From contig NZ_CAMYPD010000004.1 of NCBI RefSeq assembly GCF_947286155.1, positions 1 through 64,000 on the forward strand: a stretch of DNA of 64,000 nucleotides. The letters run 5' to 3'. The translations under genes and the position numbers were made by a program. Under the pieces are notes generated by a model. The model saw only the letters and a program-made list of their open reading frames with translations. It made no database searches and was not told the origin of the DNA. Positions 51,736 to 60,146 of this stretch are shown here, piece by piece (position 1 is the first letter of the stretch; every line of letters begins with the position of its first letter). This stretch comes from an uncultured Tessaracoccus sp. (lineage in GTDB: Bacteria > Actinomycetota > Actinomycetes > Propionibacteriales > Propionibacteriaceae).

Positions 51736-53474
51736 AGGATCTCTTCTTCCCATTCGGGCGCCATGTCACGCGCCACTTTGATTTCATCATTGCTGACGCC
51801 GGCAGGCACCATTGGCCACACCATGGCGTCCTTCTCGACGACGAATTCGACGACGACGGGGCGATCGTTGATCTCCATCGCCTTGCTGATCGCGTCCTCC
51901 ATCTCTTCCTCGTTGGTGGCACGAAACGCGGCGCAGCCCATCGCTTCGGCCAGCATCGGGAAGTTGGGCCAGTTCTCGGTGAGGAGGTCGGTGTTCGAGT
52001 AGCGGCCCTCGTAGAACAAGCTCTGCCACTGCCGCACCATGCCCAGCACGTTGTTATTGATGACGGCGATCTTCACCGGAATCTGGTTCACCGCGCAGGT
52101 GACGAGCTCCTGGTTGGTCATCTGGAAGCACCCGTCACCGTCGATGCCCCAGACTGTGCGGTCGGGGTTGGCCACCTTCGCACCCATCGCGGCGGGAACG
52201 CAGAAGCCCATCGTGCCCGCGCCGCCGGAGTTCAGGAAGGAGTGAGGCCTCTCGTGCGGCAGGAAGTGCGCGGACCACATCTGGTGCTGCCCCACGCCCG
52301 TGACAAAAATCGTGTCGTCCGGTGCGCGCTGCCCAAGCCGCTGAATCACTTCCTGCGGGGAGAGTTTGCCGTCGGCGGGCTCATCCCAGCGAGGCTGGTA
52401 GCGCTCCTTCATCCCGCGCAGAAGCGCCACCCACGCGGAGGTGTCCGGGGCCTTCTGGGTGCGCAGCTGCTCGATCAGGCTTTGCAGGGTGAGTTTCACG
52501 TCGCCGACGATGGGCACGTCGACGGGAACGTTCTTGCCAATCTCCGCCGGATCGATATCCGCGTGGATGACCTTCGCCCCCGGTGCGAAACTGGACACGA
52601 GCCCGGTGACGCGGTCGTCGAACCGGGTGCCGAGCGCGACGAGGAGGTCGGCCTTCTGGAGCGCCCCCACCGCTGCGACGGTGCCGTGCATGCCCGGCAT
52701 ACCCATGTGGAGATCGTGGCTGTCCGGGAACACGCCGCGAGCCATCAGCGTCGTGACCACCGGAATGTTAGTCATCTCAGCGAGCTGAGCCAGCTCGTCG
52801 TAGGCTTTGGCGGCCATAACTCCGCCTCCGACGTAGAGCACCGGGCGCTTGGACGCGGAGATCAGCCTTGCTGCTGCTCGGATCTGACGACCGTGCGGGG
52901 TGACCGTCGGTTTGTAGCCCGGCAGGTCCATTTCTTCTGGCCAGCGGAATTCCGCGGTGTTCGCGAGCGCGTCCTTGGCAATGTCGACGAGCACCGGCCC
53001 CTTGCGTCCCGTGCTCGCGATGTGGAACGCCTCCTGAATGGCCAGCGGGATGTCTTCCGTGCGCTTCACGAGGAAGCTGTGCTTGGTGATCGGCATCGTG
53101 ATGCCGTGGATGTCGGCCTCCTGGAAGGCGTCGGTGCCAATTGCGGCCGAGTTCACCTGCCCCGTGATCGCGACGAGCGGCGTCGAATCCATGTAGGCGT
53201 TGGCGATGGGAGTGACGAGGTTCGTCGCGCCCGGCCCCGACGTCGCGATACACACGCCCACCTCACCTGAGGTCATGGCGTAGCCCTCCGCAGCGTGCCC
53301 AGCACCCTGTTCGTGCCGGGTGAGGATGTGGCGGATTGAGGAATCCATGAGCGGGTCATAGGCGGGAAGAATGGCTCCCCCAGGAATGCCGAACGCTACC
53401 TGTACGCCCACGCGCTCCAGCGACTCGACAAGTGCCTGCGCACCCGTGAGCAGTTCACCGTCCTGCTTAGCCAT
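51732..53474 (-). CDS. ilvB: Acetolactate synthase catalytic subunit
   Basis: The 580-residue ThDP enzyme has the catalytic Glu loop LTRHEQGAGHAAEGYA and the ThDP motif GIDGDGCFQMTNQELVTCAV ... NNN. It starts branched-chain amino-acid synthesis. The ATG at 53474 has GAAGGG seven bases upstream. A leader peptide and terminator hairpin precede it. Confidence 0.96.
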   Translation of the reverse strand: MAKQDGELLTGAQALVESLERVGVQVAFGIPGGAILPAYDPLMDSSIRHILTRHEQGAGHAAEGYAMTSGEVGVCIATSGPGATNLVTPIANAYMDSTPLVAITGQVNSAAIGTDAFQEADIHGITMPITKHSFLVKRTEDIPLAIQEAFHIASTGRKGPVLVDIAKDALANTAEFRWPEEMDLPGYKPTVTPHGRQIRAAARLISASKRPVLYVGGGVMAAKAYDELAQLAEMTNIPVVTTLMARGVFPDSHDLHMGMPGMHGTVAAVGALQKADLLVALGTRFDDRVTGLVSSFAPGAKVIHADIDPAEIGKNVPVDVPIVGDVKLTLQSLIEQLRTQKAPDTSAWVALLRGMKERYQPRWDEPADGKLSPQEVIQRLGQRAPDDTIFVTGVGQHQMWSAHFLPHERPHSFLNSGGAGTMGFCVPAAMGAKVANPDRTVWGIDGDGCFQMTNQELVTCAVNQIPVKIAVINNNVLGMVRQWQSLFYEGRYSNTDLLTENWPNFPMLAEAMGCAAFRATNEEEMEDAISKAMEINDRPVVVEFVVEKDAMVWPMVPAGVSNDEIKVARDMAPEWEEEIL

Positions 53475-53503
53475 GGGATTCCCTTCTGCTTGTGTCACCT
53501 AAT

Positions 53504-53536
53504 AAAAAACCCCCGAGGCCAGGTGGCACACGAGGG
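53504..53536 (-). terminator. Attenuator terminator in the ilvB leader
   Basis: On the minus strand CCCTCG (53536-53531) can pair with CGGGGG (53515-53510, one G-T pair), with an inner GCC/GGC pair. It is followed at once by six T (53509-53504). It ends 29 bases before the ilvB start. Confidence 0.7.
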
Positions 53537-53565
53537 AGCGCTTCGATCGTTTCGGGCGAAGCGCT
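53537..53565 (-). promoter_or_regulatory. Pause/anti-terminator hairpin in the ilvB leader
   Basis: AGCGCTTCG (53565-53557 on the minus strand) pairs perfectly with CGAAGCGCT (53545-53537). It lies directly after the leader peptide stop codon and directly before the terminator stem, as in amino-acid attenuators. Confidence 0.65.
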
Positions 53566-53566
53566 G

Positions 53567-53596
53567 CTAGATAATTACGAGGTGACGAGTGGTCAT
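53567..53596 (-). CDS. ilvL: ilv leader peptide MTTRHLVII
   Basis: A 9-codon reading frame ATG ACC ACT CGT CAC CTC GTA ATT ATC TAG encodes MTTRHLVII, with consecutive Leu, Val, Ile and Ile codons just before the stop. This is the layout of actinobacterial ilvB leader peptides. GAGAG lies nine bases upstream. Ribosome stalling at these codons when branched-chain aminoacyl-tRNA is scarce would prevent the downstream terminator. It is the leader of ilvBNC. Confidence 0.72.
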   Translation of the reverse strand: MTTRHLVII

Positions 53597-53639
53597 GCGG
53601 CAACTCTCGCGCATGACCATCATCATCGTCAACCATGTC

Positions 53640-54074
53640 TCAGGATGTGGACCATTTGCCGACGAGTTCGCCGCTGTCAGCGCCATCAACGATGCGGCGG
53701 TGGGTGTCGTCGACGGATTCTGTCACCTCGCCGCGCATGGCGGGGACTCCGGGGTTATCCGCGTAGCGCGGAATGACGTGGATGTGGGTGTGGAAGACCT
53801 CCTGGCCGGCGTCGGCGCCCGCGTTGGCCAGCACATTGACCGCCGTCGCGCCGAGGCGCTGCTTCAACAGCGCGCCGACACGAGCCACCGTCGGGGCGAT
53901 CTCGGCGAGCACGGCGTCGTCTTCAAGCACGTCGGTGCTGTGGCGACGGGGCACCACCAGCGTGTGCCCCACCTGCCAAGGCGCGATGTCAAGGAAGGCG
54001 ACGGCGTGCTCGTCGGCGTGGACGAGCTTCGACGGAATCTCGCCGGCGATGATTTTGCAAAACAGGCAATCCAT
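53640..54074 (-). CDS. HIT-family protein (Hint-type)
   Basis: The 144-residue protein starts MDCLFCKIIAGEIPSKLVHA and has the histidine triad HTHIHVIPR. It hydrolyses adenosine phosphoramidates or related nucleotides. It follows hisF by 31 bases on the same strand, and its stop is 43 bases before the ilv leader, so the ilv promoter must lie within or near its 3' end. Confidence 0.9.
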   Translation of the reverse strand: MDCLFCKIIAGEIPSKLVHADEHAVAFLDIAPWQVGHTLVVPRRHSTDVLEDDAVLAEIAPTVARVGALLKQRLGATAVNVLANAGADAGQEVFHTHIHVIPRYADNPGVPAMRGEVTESVDDTHRRIVDGADSGELVGKWSTS

Positions 54075-54105
54075 GCTGCCATCCTATCGCCGGGCGGAGA
54101 GGCGA

Positions 54106-54867
54106 TCAGCGAACTTCGAAGCCTGCCGAACGCAAGCCTTCCTTGACGTCAGTGATGCGCAAGGTGCCAAAGTGGAACACGCTTGCGGCGAGCACGGCGT
54201 CGGCTCCGGCACGGGCTGCGTCGACGAAATGCTCGACGGTGCCAGCGCCGCCGGAGGCGATGATGGGGCAGGTGACGACGTCGCGCACCGCCTTGATCAT
54301 CTCGATGTCGAAGCCGTCTTTCGTGCCATCGGCGTCCATCGAGTTGAGCAGGATCTCTCCAACGCCGCGACGGGCCGCGTCGCGCGCCCAGGTGAGCAGG
54401 TCGATGCCGGCAGATTTGGTGCCACCGTGGGTGGTGACGCCGAATCCCGACGGCATGGGGGGATCTCGTCGGGCGTCGAGCGAGAGGATGAGCACCTGCC
54501 GGCCGAACCGCTCTCGGATCTCGTCGATGACGGTGGGGCGGGCGAGCGCGCCGGTATTGATACTCACCTTGTCGGCTCCGCAGCGCAAGAGCTGGTCGAC
54601 GTCGTCCACGGACCTAACGCCACCGCCGACACCCAGCGGGATGAAGACGTTCTCCGCGCAGCGCTGCACGACATCGCGGGTGGTGCTGCGCCCCTCGGAG
54701 GAGGCTGAGACGTCGAGGAAAATGAGTTCGTCGGCGCCCTCGTCGTTGTACTTGGCAGCGAGTTCGACGGGGTCACCCGCGTCCCGCAGGTTCATGAAGT
54801 TCACACCTTTGACTACACGCCCGCCATCAACGTCGAGGCAAGGAATCACGCGCACGGAAACACCCAT
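54106..54867 (-). CDS. hisF: Imidazole glycerol phosphate synthase subunit HisF
   Basis: The 253-residue TIM barrel has the catalytic Asp in VIPCLDVDGGRVVKGVNFMN and the second in ILSLDARRD, plus ASGGAGTVEHF. It cyclises PRFAR with ammonia in histidine synthesis. No other his gene is in the window, so the pathway is split here. Confidence 0.95.
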   Translation of the reverse strand: MGVSVRVIPCLDVDGGRVVKGVNFMNLRDAGDPVELAAKYNDEGADELIFLDVSASSEGRSTTRDVVQRCAENVFIPLGVGGGVRSVDDVDQLLRCGADKVSINTGALARPTVIDEIRERFGRQVLILSLDARRDPPMPSGFGVTTHGGTKSAGIDLLTWARDAARRGVGEILLNSMDADGTKDGFDIEMIKAVRDVVTCPIIASGGAGTVEHFVDAARAGADAVLAASVFHFGTLRITDVKEGLRSAGFEVR

Positions 54868-54926
54868 GGGGAATAACGTAGCGCCCCCGCCGATAAGGTG
54901 GTGTGGCTGTCGTCATTGCGAGACGG

Positions 54927-54966
54927 GATTTCGATACGCCCGCTACGCGGGCTACTCAATCACCGG
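54927..54966 (+). repeat. REP-like 40-bp repeat, copy 1
   Basis: GATTTCGATACGCCCGCTAC continues CGCGGGCTACTCAATCACCG G. The core CCCGCTACGCGGG is a hairpin. An identical copy lies at 55122-55161. It is in the hisF-helY intergenic region. Confidence 0.85.
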
Positions 54967-54986
54967 GGGGCGGCCAACACCCGACC

Positions 54987-55014
54987 GTCGAGTAGGCCCG
55001 AAGGGCCGTATCGG
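54987..55014 (-). repeat. REP-like repeat, diverged inverted copy
   Basis: Read on the minus strand this is CCGATACGGCCCTTCGGGCC then TACTCGAC. It shares the frame CGATACG..CC-hairpin-GG..CTACTC(A/G)A with the 40-bp repeats but has another hairpin core. It is therefore the same repeat family in opposite orientation. Confidence 0.7.
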
Positions 55015-55031
55015 GGCGTGCCGCGCGAAAA

Positions 55032-55111
55032 AACTTCATAATCCGTACGCAGATGCGATGAAGGGCCTGATTTAGGGGTGTTAGATCAATCTGCGTACGG
55101 ATTTTGAAGTT
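55032..55111. repeat. Long palindromic element, copy 2
   Basis: Arms at 55032-55054 and 55089-55111 (AACTTCATAATCCGTACGCA and on) are 23 bases long with one mismatch. They flank a 34-base centre. The arms and the centre resemble the element at 50081-50157: both have ATCC-pyrimidine/purine-ACGC, then TGCGA, then GGCC in the loop. Confidence 0.75.
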
Positions 55112-55121
55112 CAAGGTGGGT

Positions 55122-55161
55122 GATTTCGATACGCCCGCTACGCGGGCTACTCAATCACCGG
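55122..55161 (+). repeat. REP-like 40-bp repeat, copy 2
   Basis: It is identical over 40 bases to 54927-54966. It ends 13 bases before the helY stop codon. The whole 54868-55173 gap thus contains three REP-like units and one long palindrome, and no gene. Confidence 0.85.
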
Positions 55162-55173
55162 TTGAAACGGCAG

Positions 55174-57903
55174 TCAGTCGTCGCCCATCTCGGCGGCGAT
55201 GACGCCGCGGCGCATCTGGTCGATCGCAAGGCGGGCGGTGCGGCGGAGGTCGCCGGGGCCGGCGGCCTGAGCCACCTGGCCGCAGAGGTCAATCACCTGG
55301 CGCACCCAGCGCACGAAGTCGCCCGGCGCGAGCGACGAGTTGCGCAGCACCTTCGCCAGTTCCTGGCCGCTCGCCCAGCGCCACACCGCAGACGCGAAAC
55401 CAATGTCGAGGTCGCGAGCACGATCGCGACGGTGGCGCCGCTCGATGATGCCCACCTCACGCCACAGATTCCGAAGCTCGCTCTGGGTGCGCTCGCTGGC
55501 CGCGTCGGGCATGCGGGGGTGCTCCGCGTCGCGGCCAGGGCGCGATTCGTACACCAGCGAACTCAGCACGGCAGCGAGCTGCGCCGGGTCAAGCTCATTC
55601 AGAATCCCGCGACGAATCGCCTCCGCCGCGACGAGGTCGAGCTCGTTGTAGATGCGTCGCAACATCTGCCCAGCCTCGGTGAGCTCCTCACCGTCGAGGT
55701 ATCCCAACTCCGTGAGCACATCGCAGACGTGATCAAACTGCACACCGAGCGAATTCGCGCGCCCCAACACCGACGCCTCCACCCGTTGCGACTCCCGCTC
55801 CAAGCGCAGAATCTTCGCCGCAGCAACAGCGTGAATCTCGCGGTCTTCACACGCATGGCACGGATGCACCCGGATCGCCTTGCGCAACCGCTGAATCTCC
55901 GCAGCGTGCGACTCATCGGTGGGCACGTCCTCCACATCGGGTGGCTCGAGCTCGTCGGTCTTCGCCGCAAGCGCCGCGATCAGCGCCCGCCTATCCGAGC
56001 GCTCCTTCAAGCGGAAACGCTTCGGCACCCGGATGCGCCCATGCGCGCTCACTGGCCCCGCGAAATTATGCGGTTCGAGCTTCAACACTGTGTGGTCTGC
56101 GGAGATCGTCTGCACCCACGGTTGCGCGCCCTTGGCCGGCTTCCTCCCAGTGCGAAGCGCCACGCTCCAGCCCTGCTTGGGCACCCAAATCACATCGCCC
56201 GGCAGCAGGCTCGCAATCGAATCGGCCGTCTGCGCCTGCCGCTCCGCCCGACGATGCTTCGCCGAACTGGCCTCAAGCCGCGACACGTCGTCGCGCAACT
56301 GCGCGTACTCCATGAAGTCACCCAGATGGCACTCCACGGTCTCCTGCAGCTCGGTGAGGTCGAGTTTCCGACGCCGGTCCTGACGCGCCGCCTGCACCAC
56401 AGTCTTGTCGGTGAGGAACTGCGAGAACGACTGGTCCAACATCTCCCGCGCCCGCTCGCGCCCCATCGTCGCAATGAGGTTCACCGCCATGTTGTAGCTG
56501 GGCGCGAAGCTCGACTTCAACGGATACGTACGCTTCGACGCGAGCCCCGCCACCGCGCGCGGGTCCATGCCCGGCTGCCAGCACACGACGGCGTGCCCCT
56601 CCGTGTCAATGCCGCGCCTGCCCGCGCGCCCCGTCAGCTGGGTGTACTCCCCCGCCGTGATATCGACGTGCGCCTCGCCGTTGTACTTCGACAGCTTCTC
56701 CAGCACGACGGTGCGCGCCGGCATGTTGATGCCCAGCGCGAGGGTCTCCGTCGCAAACACGATCTTGAGCGCACCGCTCTGAAAGCCCTCTTCGACGATT
56801 GCCTTGAACGCTGGAATCTGGCCAGCATGATGGGCGGCCACCCCGTTGGTGAGCGCCAGGCGGAAATCCTCGTAGCCGAGCGCGTCGAGATCCGTCATCG
56901 ACAGCGCGGCAGCATGCTTGTCGGCGATAGCCCCGAGCATGGCCGCTTCGTGCGGCTCGGTCAGCACCACGCCGGAGCGCAGCACCTGCTGGACAGCGCC
57001 GTCGCAACCGGCCCTCGAGAAGATGAAGTGGATCGCGGGCAGCAGTTTCGCGGACTGGAGCGCACGAGCCACATCCACCCGGTTCGTGCGCGGCGTAGAG
57101 AACCGACGATGCGCCTCGCCGCCGAACTGCCCCCGACGTGGCTTACCGCGCCCGCTGCGCCCACGCGGATTGCGCGCGTCGTCGCGCACCCGCATCGACT
57201 CGTTCTTGCTCACCTTGAGCAACTCGCGGTTCACCTTCGCCGCCCGCTGCGACGGCGCCTCCTGCGCGGTGGGCGCGACACCGTCGAACAAATCGACCAG
57301 CTTTCGCCCCACCAGCATGTGTTGGTACAGCGGCACGGGCCGACGTTCGCTCACGACGGTGGCGAACCCGCCGCGCACCTCGTCGAGCCACGCGCCGAAA
57401 TCTTCGACGTTGCTCACCGTCGCGGAGAGCGCCACGAGCTGCACAGAGTCCGCCAGGCCGAGAATCACTTCTTCCCACACGGCGCCACGGAAGCGGTCGG
57501 CGAGGTAGTGCACCTCGTCCATCACGACGTAGCCGAGGTCGCGCAGCGTCGGCGACGCGGCGTAGATCATGTTGCGCAGCACCTCGGTGGTCATCACCAC
57601 GATCTGTGCCTCGGAATTCACCGACTGGTCGCCCGTCAGCAGGCCGACGCGCTCGGGGCCGTACCGCGCCACGAGATCGTGGTACTTCTGATTCGACAGC
57701 GCTTTGATCGGCGTGGTGTAGAAACATTTCCGGGATTCCTCGACCGCCATGAAGACGGCGAACTCCCCCACCACCGTCTTGCCCGCGCCGGTGGGCGCGG
57801 CCACGAGCACGCCCTTGGCGTCGGCGAGCGCCTTGCAGCCCTCGATCTGGTAGTCGTCGAGCGGAAACGAGTAGCCTTGCGCGAATTCGTTGATGAGGTT
57901 CAT
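55174..57903 (-). CDS. helY: HelY-type superfamily II helicase (Ski2/Mtr4-like)
   Basis: The 909-residue protein has Walker A APTGAGKT, motif II DEVHYLADR, motif III SATVSN, and motif VI QLTGRAGRRGID, followed by the arch/OB-like and DSHCT-type C-terminal domain. This is the actinobacterial HelY, related to RNA-exosome helicases. I chose the ATG at 57903 (MNLINEFAQGYSF), which overlaps the diacylglycerol kinase stop (ATGA). It ends the pafBC-tat-dagK-helY operon. Confidence 0.92.
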   Translation of the reverse strand: MNLINEFAQGYSFPLDDYQIEGCKALADAKGVLVAAPTGAGKTVVGEFAVFMAVEESRKCFYTTPIKALSNQKYHDLVARYGPERVGLLTGDQSVNSEAQIVVMTTEVLRNMIYAASPTLRDLGYVVMDEVHYLADRFRGAVWEEVILGLADSVQLVALSATVSNVEDFGAWLDEVRGGFATVVSERRPVPLYQHMLVGRKLVDLFDGVAPTAQEAPSQRAAKVNRELLKVSKNESMRVRDDARNPRGRSGRGKPRRGQFGGEAHRRFSTPRTNRVDVARALQSAKLLPAIHFIFSRAGCDGAVQQVLRSGVVLTEPHEAAMLGAIADKHAAALSMTDLDALGYEDFRLALTNGVAAHHAGQIPAFKAIVEEGFQSGALKIVFATETLALGINMPARTVVLEKLSKYNGEAHVDITAGEYTQLTGRAGRRGIDTEGHAVVCWQPGMDPRAVAGLASKRTYPLKSSFAPSYNMAVNLIATMGRERAREMLDQSFSQFLTDKTVVQAARQDRRRKLDLTELQETVECHLGDFMEYAQLRDDVSRLEASSAKHRRAERQAQTADSIASLLPGDVIWVPKQGWSVALRTGRKPAKGAQPWVQTISADHTVLKLEPHNFAGPVSAHGRIRVPKRFRLKERSDRRALIAALAAKTDELEPPDVEDVPTDESHAAEIQRLRKAIRVHPCHACEDREIHAVAAAKILRLERESQRVEASVLGRANSLGVQFDHVCDVLTELGYLDGEELTEAGQMLRRIYNELDLVAAEAIRRGILNELDPAQLAAVLSSLVYESRPGRDAEHPRMPDAASERTQSELRNLWREVGIIERRHRRDRARDLDIGFASAVWRWASGQELAKVLRNSSLAPGDFVRWVRQVIDLCGQVAQAAGPGDLRRTARLAIDQMRRGVIAAEMGDD

Positions 57904-58811
57904 GCGACGACCACCTGCAGCGCCCCAGAGTCGCACTCAAGCACAGCTGGGACGTCGCCGAGCTCCTCCCCGTCACCCATCAAAAAGACGCCGTCACCGT
58001 CGATATCCACCCGCTTCGCCCGCACCAATTCCACTGCGGGATGATCCACGAATTTCCCGGAGTACATGCTGGGCAGCATCCGCAGCAGCGTGCCGCGCCC
58101 CACCTGGCCGACGAGCGTGAGGTCCAGGTACCCGTCGGTGGGGTCGGCGACGGGGCTCATGCGCATGCCGCCGCCGATGATGCCGGTGTTGCACACCGCG
58201 ACGAACATGCCTTCGAAGTGGCGCGGCTGGCCGTCGATCACCAGCCGATACTCCAGCGGCGTGAACCCCATGAGCTCACGCATCGCGATCACACCGTAGC
58301 TGAGCGACCCGAAACGCAACCGGGTGTCGTTCGTCGCGCGGTTGACGCGCGCGTCGTAACCGGAGCTGACCGCAGCCCCAACGTAGCGCTCCCCCACGCT
58401 CTCGCTGCGCACCTTGGTGAGGTCGATGTGCTTAGTGCGACCTGCCGCGATGGCCGCGAGCGCAACCTCGATGTTCGTTATGCCGAGGGCTCGCGCGAAG
58501 TCGTTGCCCGTGCCTGCCGGAATGATCGCGAGCGTCGCGTCAGTGTGAGCGCAGCCGTTCAGGCCGAGGTGGGCCATACCGTCGCCGCCCACCACCGCGA
58601 CGGTGTCGCCCTCTCGCGCGCTCGCTGCGGCGGCGCTGATGCGGGCTTCGGCGTCGACCCAACTCGTCGACGTGATGACGAGCACTTCCGCCGACGGCAG
58701 CGTGGCGCGAAGTCGCTCGATGATCTTCGGCAGTTTCCGCCCGGCGCGGCCACCACCGGAGCGGGGGTTGACGACGAGCGTGACGAGCTGTGGCTTGGCG
58801 AGTTCGTTCAC
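57900..58811 (-). CDS. Diacylglycerol kinase-type lipid kinase
   Basis: The 303-residue protein has LVVNPRSGGGRAGRKLPKII, VVGGDGMAHLGLNG and PAGTGNDFARALG, the three motifs of the DAGK catalytic domain. It would phosphorylate diacylglycerol or a similar lipid. Its start overlaps the tatC stop and its stop overlaps the helY start, both as ATGA. Confidence 0.9.
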   Translation of the reverse strand: MNELAKPQLVTLVVNPRSGGGRAGRKLPKIIERLRATLPSAEVLVITSTSWVDAEARISAAAASAREGDTVAVVGGDGMAHLGLNGCAHTDATLAIIPAGTGNDFARALGITNIEVALAAIAAGRTKHIDLTKVRSESVGERYVGAAVSSGYDARVNRATNDTRLRFGSLSYGVIAMRELMGFTPLEYRLVIDGQPRHFEGMFVAVCNTGIIGGGMRMSPVADPTDGYLDLTLVGQVGRGTLLRMLPSMYSGKFVDHPAVELVRAKRVDIDGDGVFLMGDGEELGDVPAVLECDSGALQVVVA

Positions 58812-59680
58812 TGCGTTTCGGGGGCGTCGACGTCGGGGTTGAACTCTGCGTACGACTCCTCGGTGATGCCTCTGCGTTTATCGATGATGCGGCAGATGAG
58901 CTCTGCGACGAAGAACAGCAGTGTCATAGGAATGACGAGCGAGAGCATAGAGAAGGGATCGACGGTGGGAGTCACCACCGCCGCGAAAATGGTGGAGCCC
59001 AGCACCACCATCTTGCGGTACTTGCCGAGCTGGAAGCCGTGCACCACGCCGCCGAGGTTCAGCATCACCAGGAGCACCGGCAGCATGAACGAGACCCCGA
59101 ACACGAGCATGATCATGACCTGCTTCTGCAGGAAATCCACCATGTCGAGCAGGTTCTTAATGTCGAAGCCCTGCGGGGTGAACCCCACCATGATTGCGAC
59201 GCCGCGCGGCCAGACGATGTACCCCAGCCAACAGCCCAAGAGGAAGAGCGGGGTCGCCGCCGCGACGAACGTGAGGACGTATTTCTTCTCTTTCTTCAGC
59301 AGCGCCGGGGCGAAGAAGGCCCAGATTTGGTAGAGCCAGATGGGGCTCGTGAACACCAACCCAGCGAGCAGACATGCCACCACGGCGAGCGTGAACGGCG
59401 ACACCACGTTTTGCGCGGTGAGCACAATCTCCGCCGTGCCGTTCGTGTTCTCCTCCACCCATTGTTTGGCCTGGTTGAAGGGATTCGTCACGAACGGCAC
59501 GAGGCGCTCATAGACGAAGCCACACGCAATCGCCCCGATCGCAATGGCGATGACGGAGACGGTCAGGCGATAGCGCAGCTCCCGGAGGTGATCCATGAGC
59601 GACATGGTTCCTCCGGGGCCACCCTTGGGAGGCCGTAGCCACGCGAAGCGGCTCGGCTTCGACGCTGTGTCAGATGACAA
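58808..59680 (-). CDS. tatC: Sec-independent protein translocase TatC
   Basis: The 290-residue protein has MSLMDHLRELRYRLTVSVIA, the conserved LxxHLxELRxR start of TatC, and six membrane segments. It is the receptor for twin-arginine signals. It follows tatA by 9 bases. A Tat substrate is visible in this window at 21843-23180. Confidence 0.95.
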   Translation of the reverse strand: MSSDTASKPSRFAWLRPPKGGPGGTMSLMDHLRELRYRLTVSVIAIAIGAIACGFVYERLVPFVTNPFNQAKQWVEENTNGTAEIVLTAQNVVSPFTLAVVACLLAGLVFTSPIWLYQIWAFFAPALLKKEKKYVLTFVAAATPLFLLGCWLGYIVWPRGVAIMVGFTPQGFDIKNLLDMVDFLQKQVMIMLVFGVSFMLPVLLVMLNLGGVVHGFQLGKYRKMVVLGSTIFAAVVTPTVDPFSMLSLVIPMTLLFFVAELICRIIDKRRGITEESYAEFNPDVDAPETQ

Positions 59681-59689
59681 GGCCAGTCT

Positions 59690-59929
59690 TTACTGCTCGG
59701 GGCGCTCGACAGGCTCGTCCACGGTCTGCGCGTCGGTGTGCGTCGGCGTGTACTTCGGCGCATCCACCGACTTCTGGTCGTCGTCCGTGGTGACCTCTTC
59801 CTTGAACTCGCGGATCGAGCGTCCGACACCCTTACCGACACCCGCGAGGCGCGAGCCTCCGAAGAGCACGAGCACCACGATCAAGATGATGATGGCTTCG
59901 GGCCAGCCGATAAACAGTGGAATGGGCAT
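59690..59929 (-). CDS. tatA: Twin-arginine translocase subunit TatA
   Basis: The 79-residue protein has a membrane segment (PEAIIILIVVLVLF), the hinge FGGSRLAGVGKGVGRSIREF and an acidic tail. It forms the Tat pore with TatC. Length and motifs are typical of TatA/E. Confidence 0.94.
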   Translation of the reverse strand: MPIPLFIGWPEAIIILIVVLVLFGGSRLAGVGKGVGRSIREFKEEVTTDDDQKSVDAPKYTPTHTDAQTVDEPVERPEQ

Positions 59930-59931
59930 GG

Positions 59932-60141
59932 TTACCGCCTTTCGTTACTTGGGACAGTGTAATCCCGTTTGGGCAAGGCCGCCTCTTCGAGGATGTCTTG
60001 CAGCCTGGTTACTCGCTCGGCCAGCAACCGGGCTTCGCTGCCGAAGCAACTCAGCTTCAGCTTCAACCGTGACGCGTAGGTGACAAGCACAATCAGCCCG
60101 GCGACACCTATCATCGCGAGGACCAGCGCAGACCAGATCAT
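59932..60141 (-). CDS. Small membrane protein between pafC and tatA
   Basis: The 69-residue protein has one membrane segment (SALVLAMIGVAGLIVLVTYA) and then an amphipathic helix (GSEARLLAERVTRLQDILEE). I do not recognise a family. I chose the ATG at 60141 because it starts just after the pafC stop (60147), and the stop is 2 bases before tatA. Tight packing suggests it is translated. Confidence 0.6.
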   Translation of the reverse strand: MIWSALVLAMIGVAGLIVLVTYASRLKLKLSCFGSEARLLAERVTRLQDILEEAALPKRDYTVPSNERR

Positions 60142-60146
60142 GGCAG

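Noticed and set aside
53610..53660. Plus-strand MTIIIVNHV as a branched-chain leader peptide
   Set aside because: It has Ile and Val codons but points away from ilvB. The minus-strand MTTRHLVII frame has the correct direction and is followed by the hairpins.
55120..58044. A 974-residue open frame on the plus strand
   Set aside because: It lies antisense to helY and dagK, is very rich in Arg and His, and shows no domain. It is a shadow of high-GC codon use.
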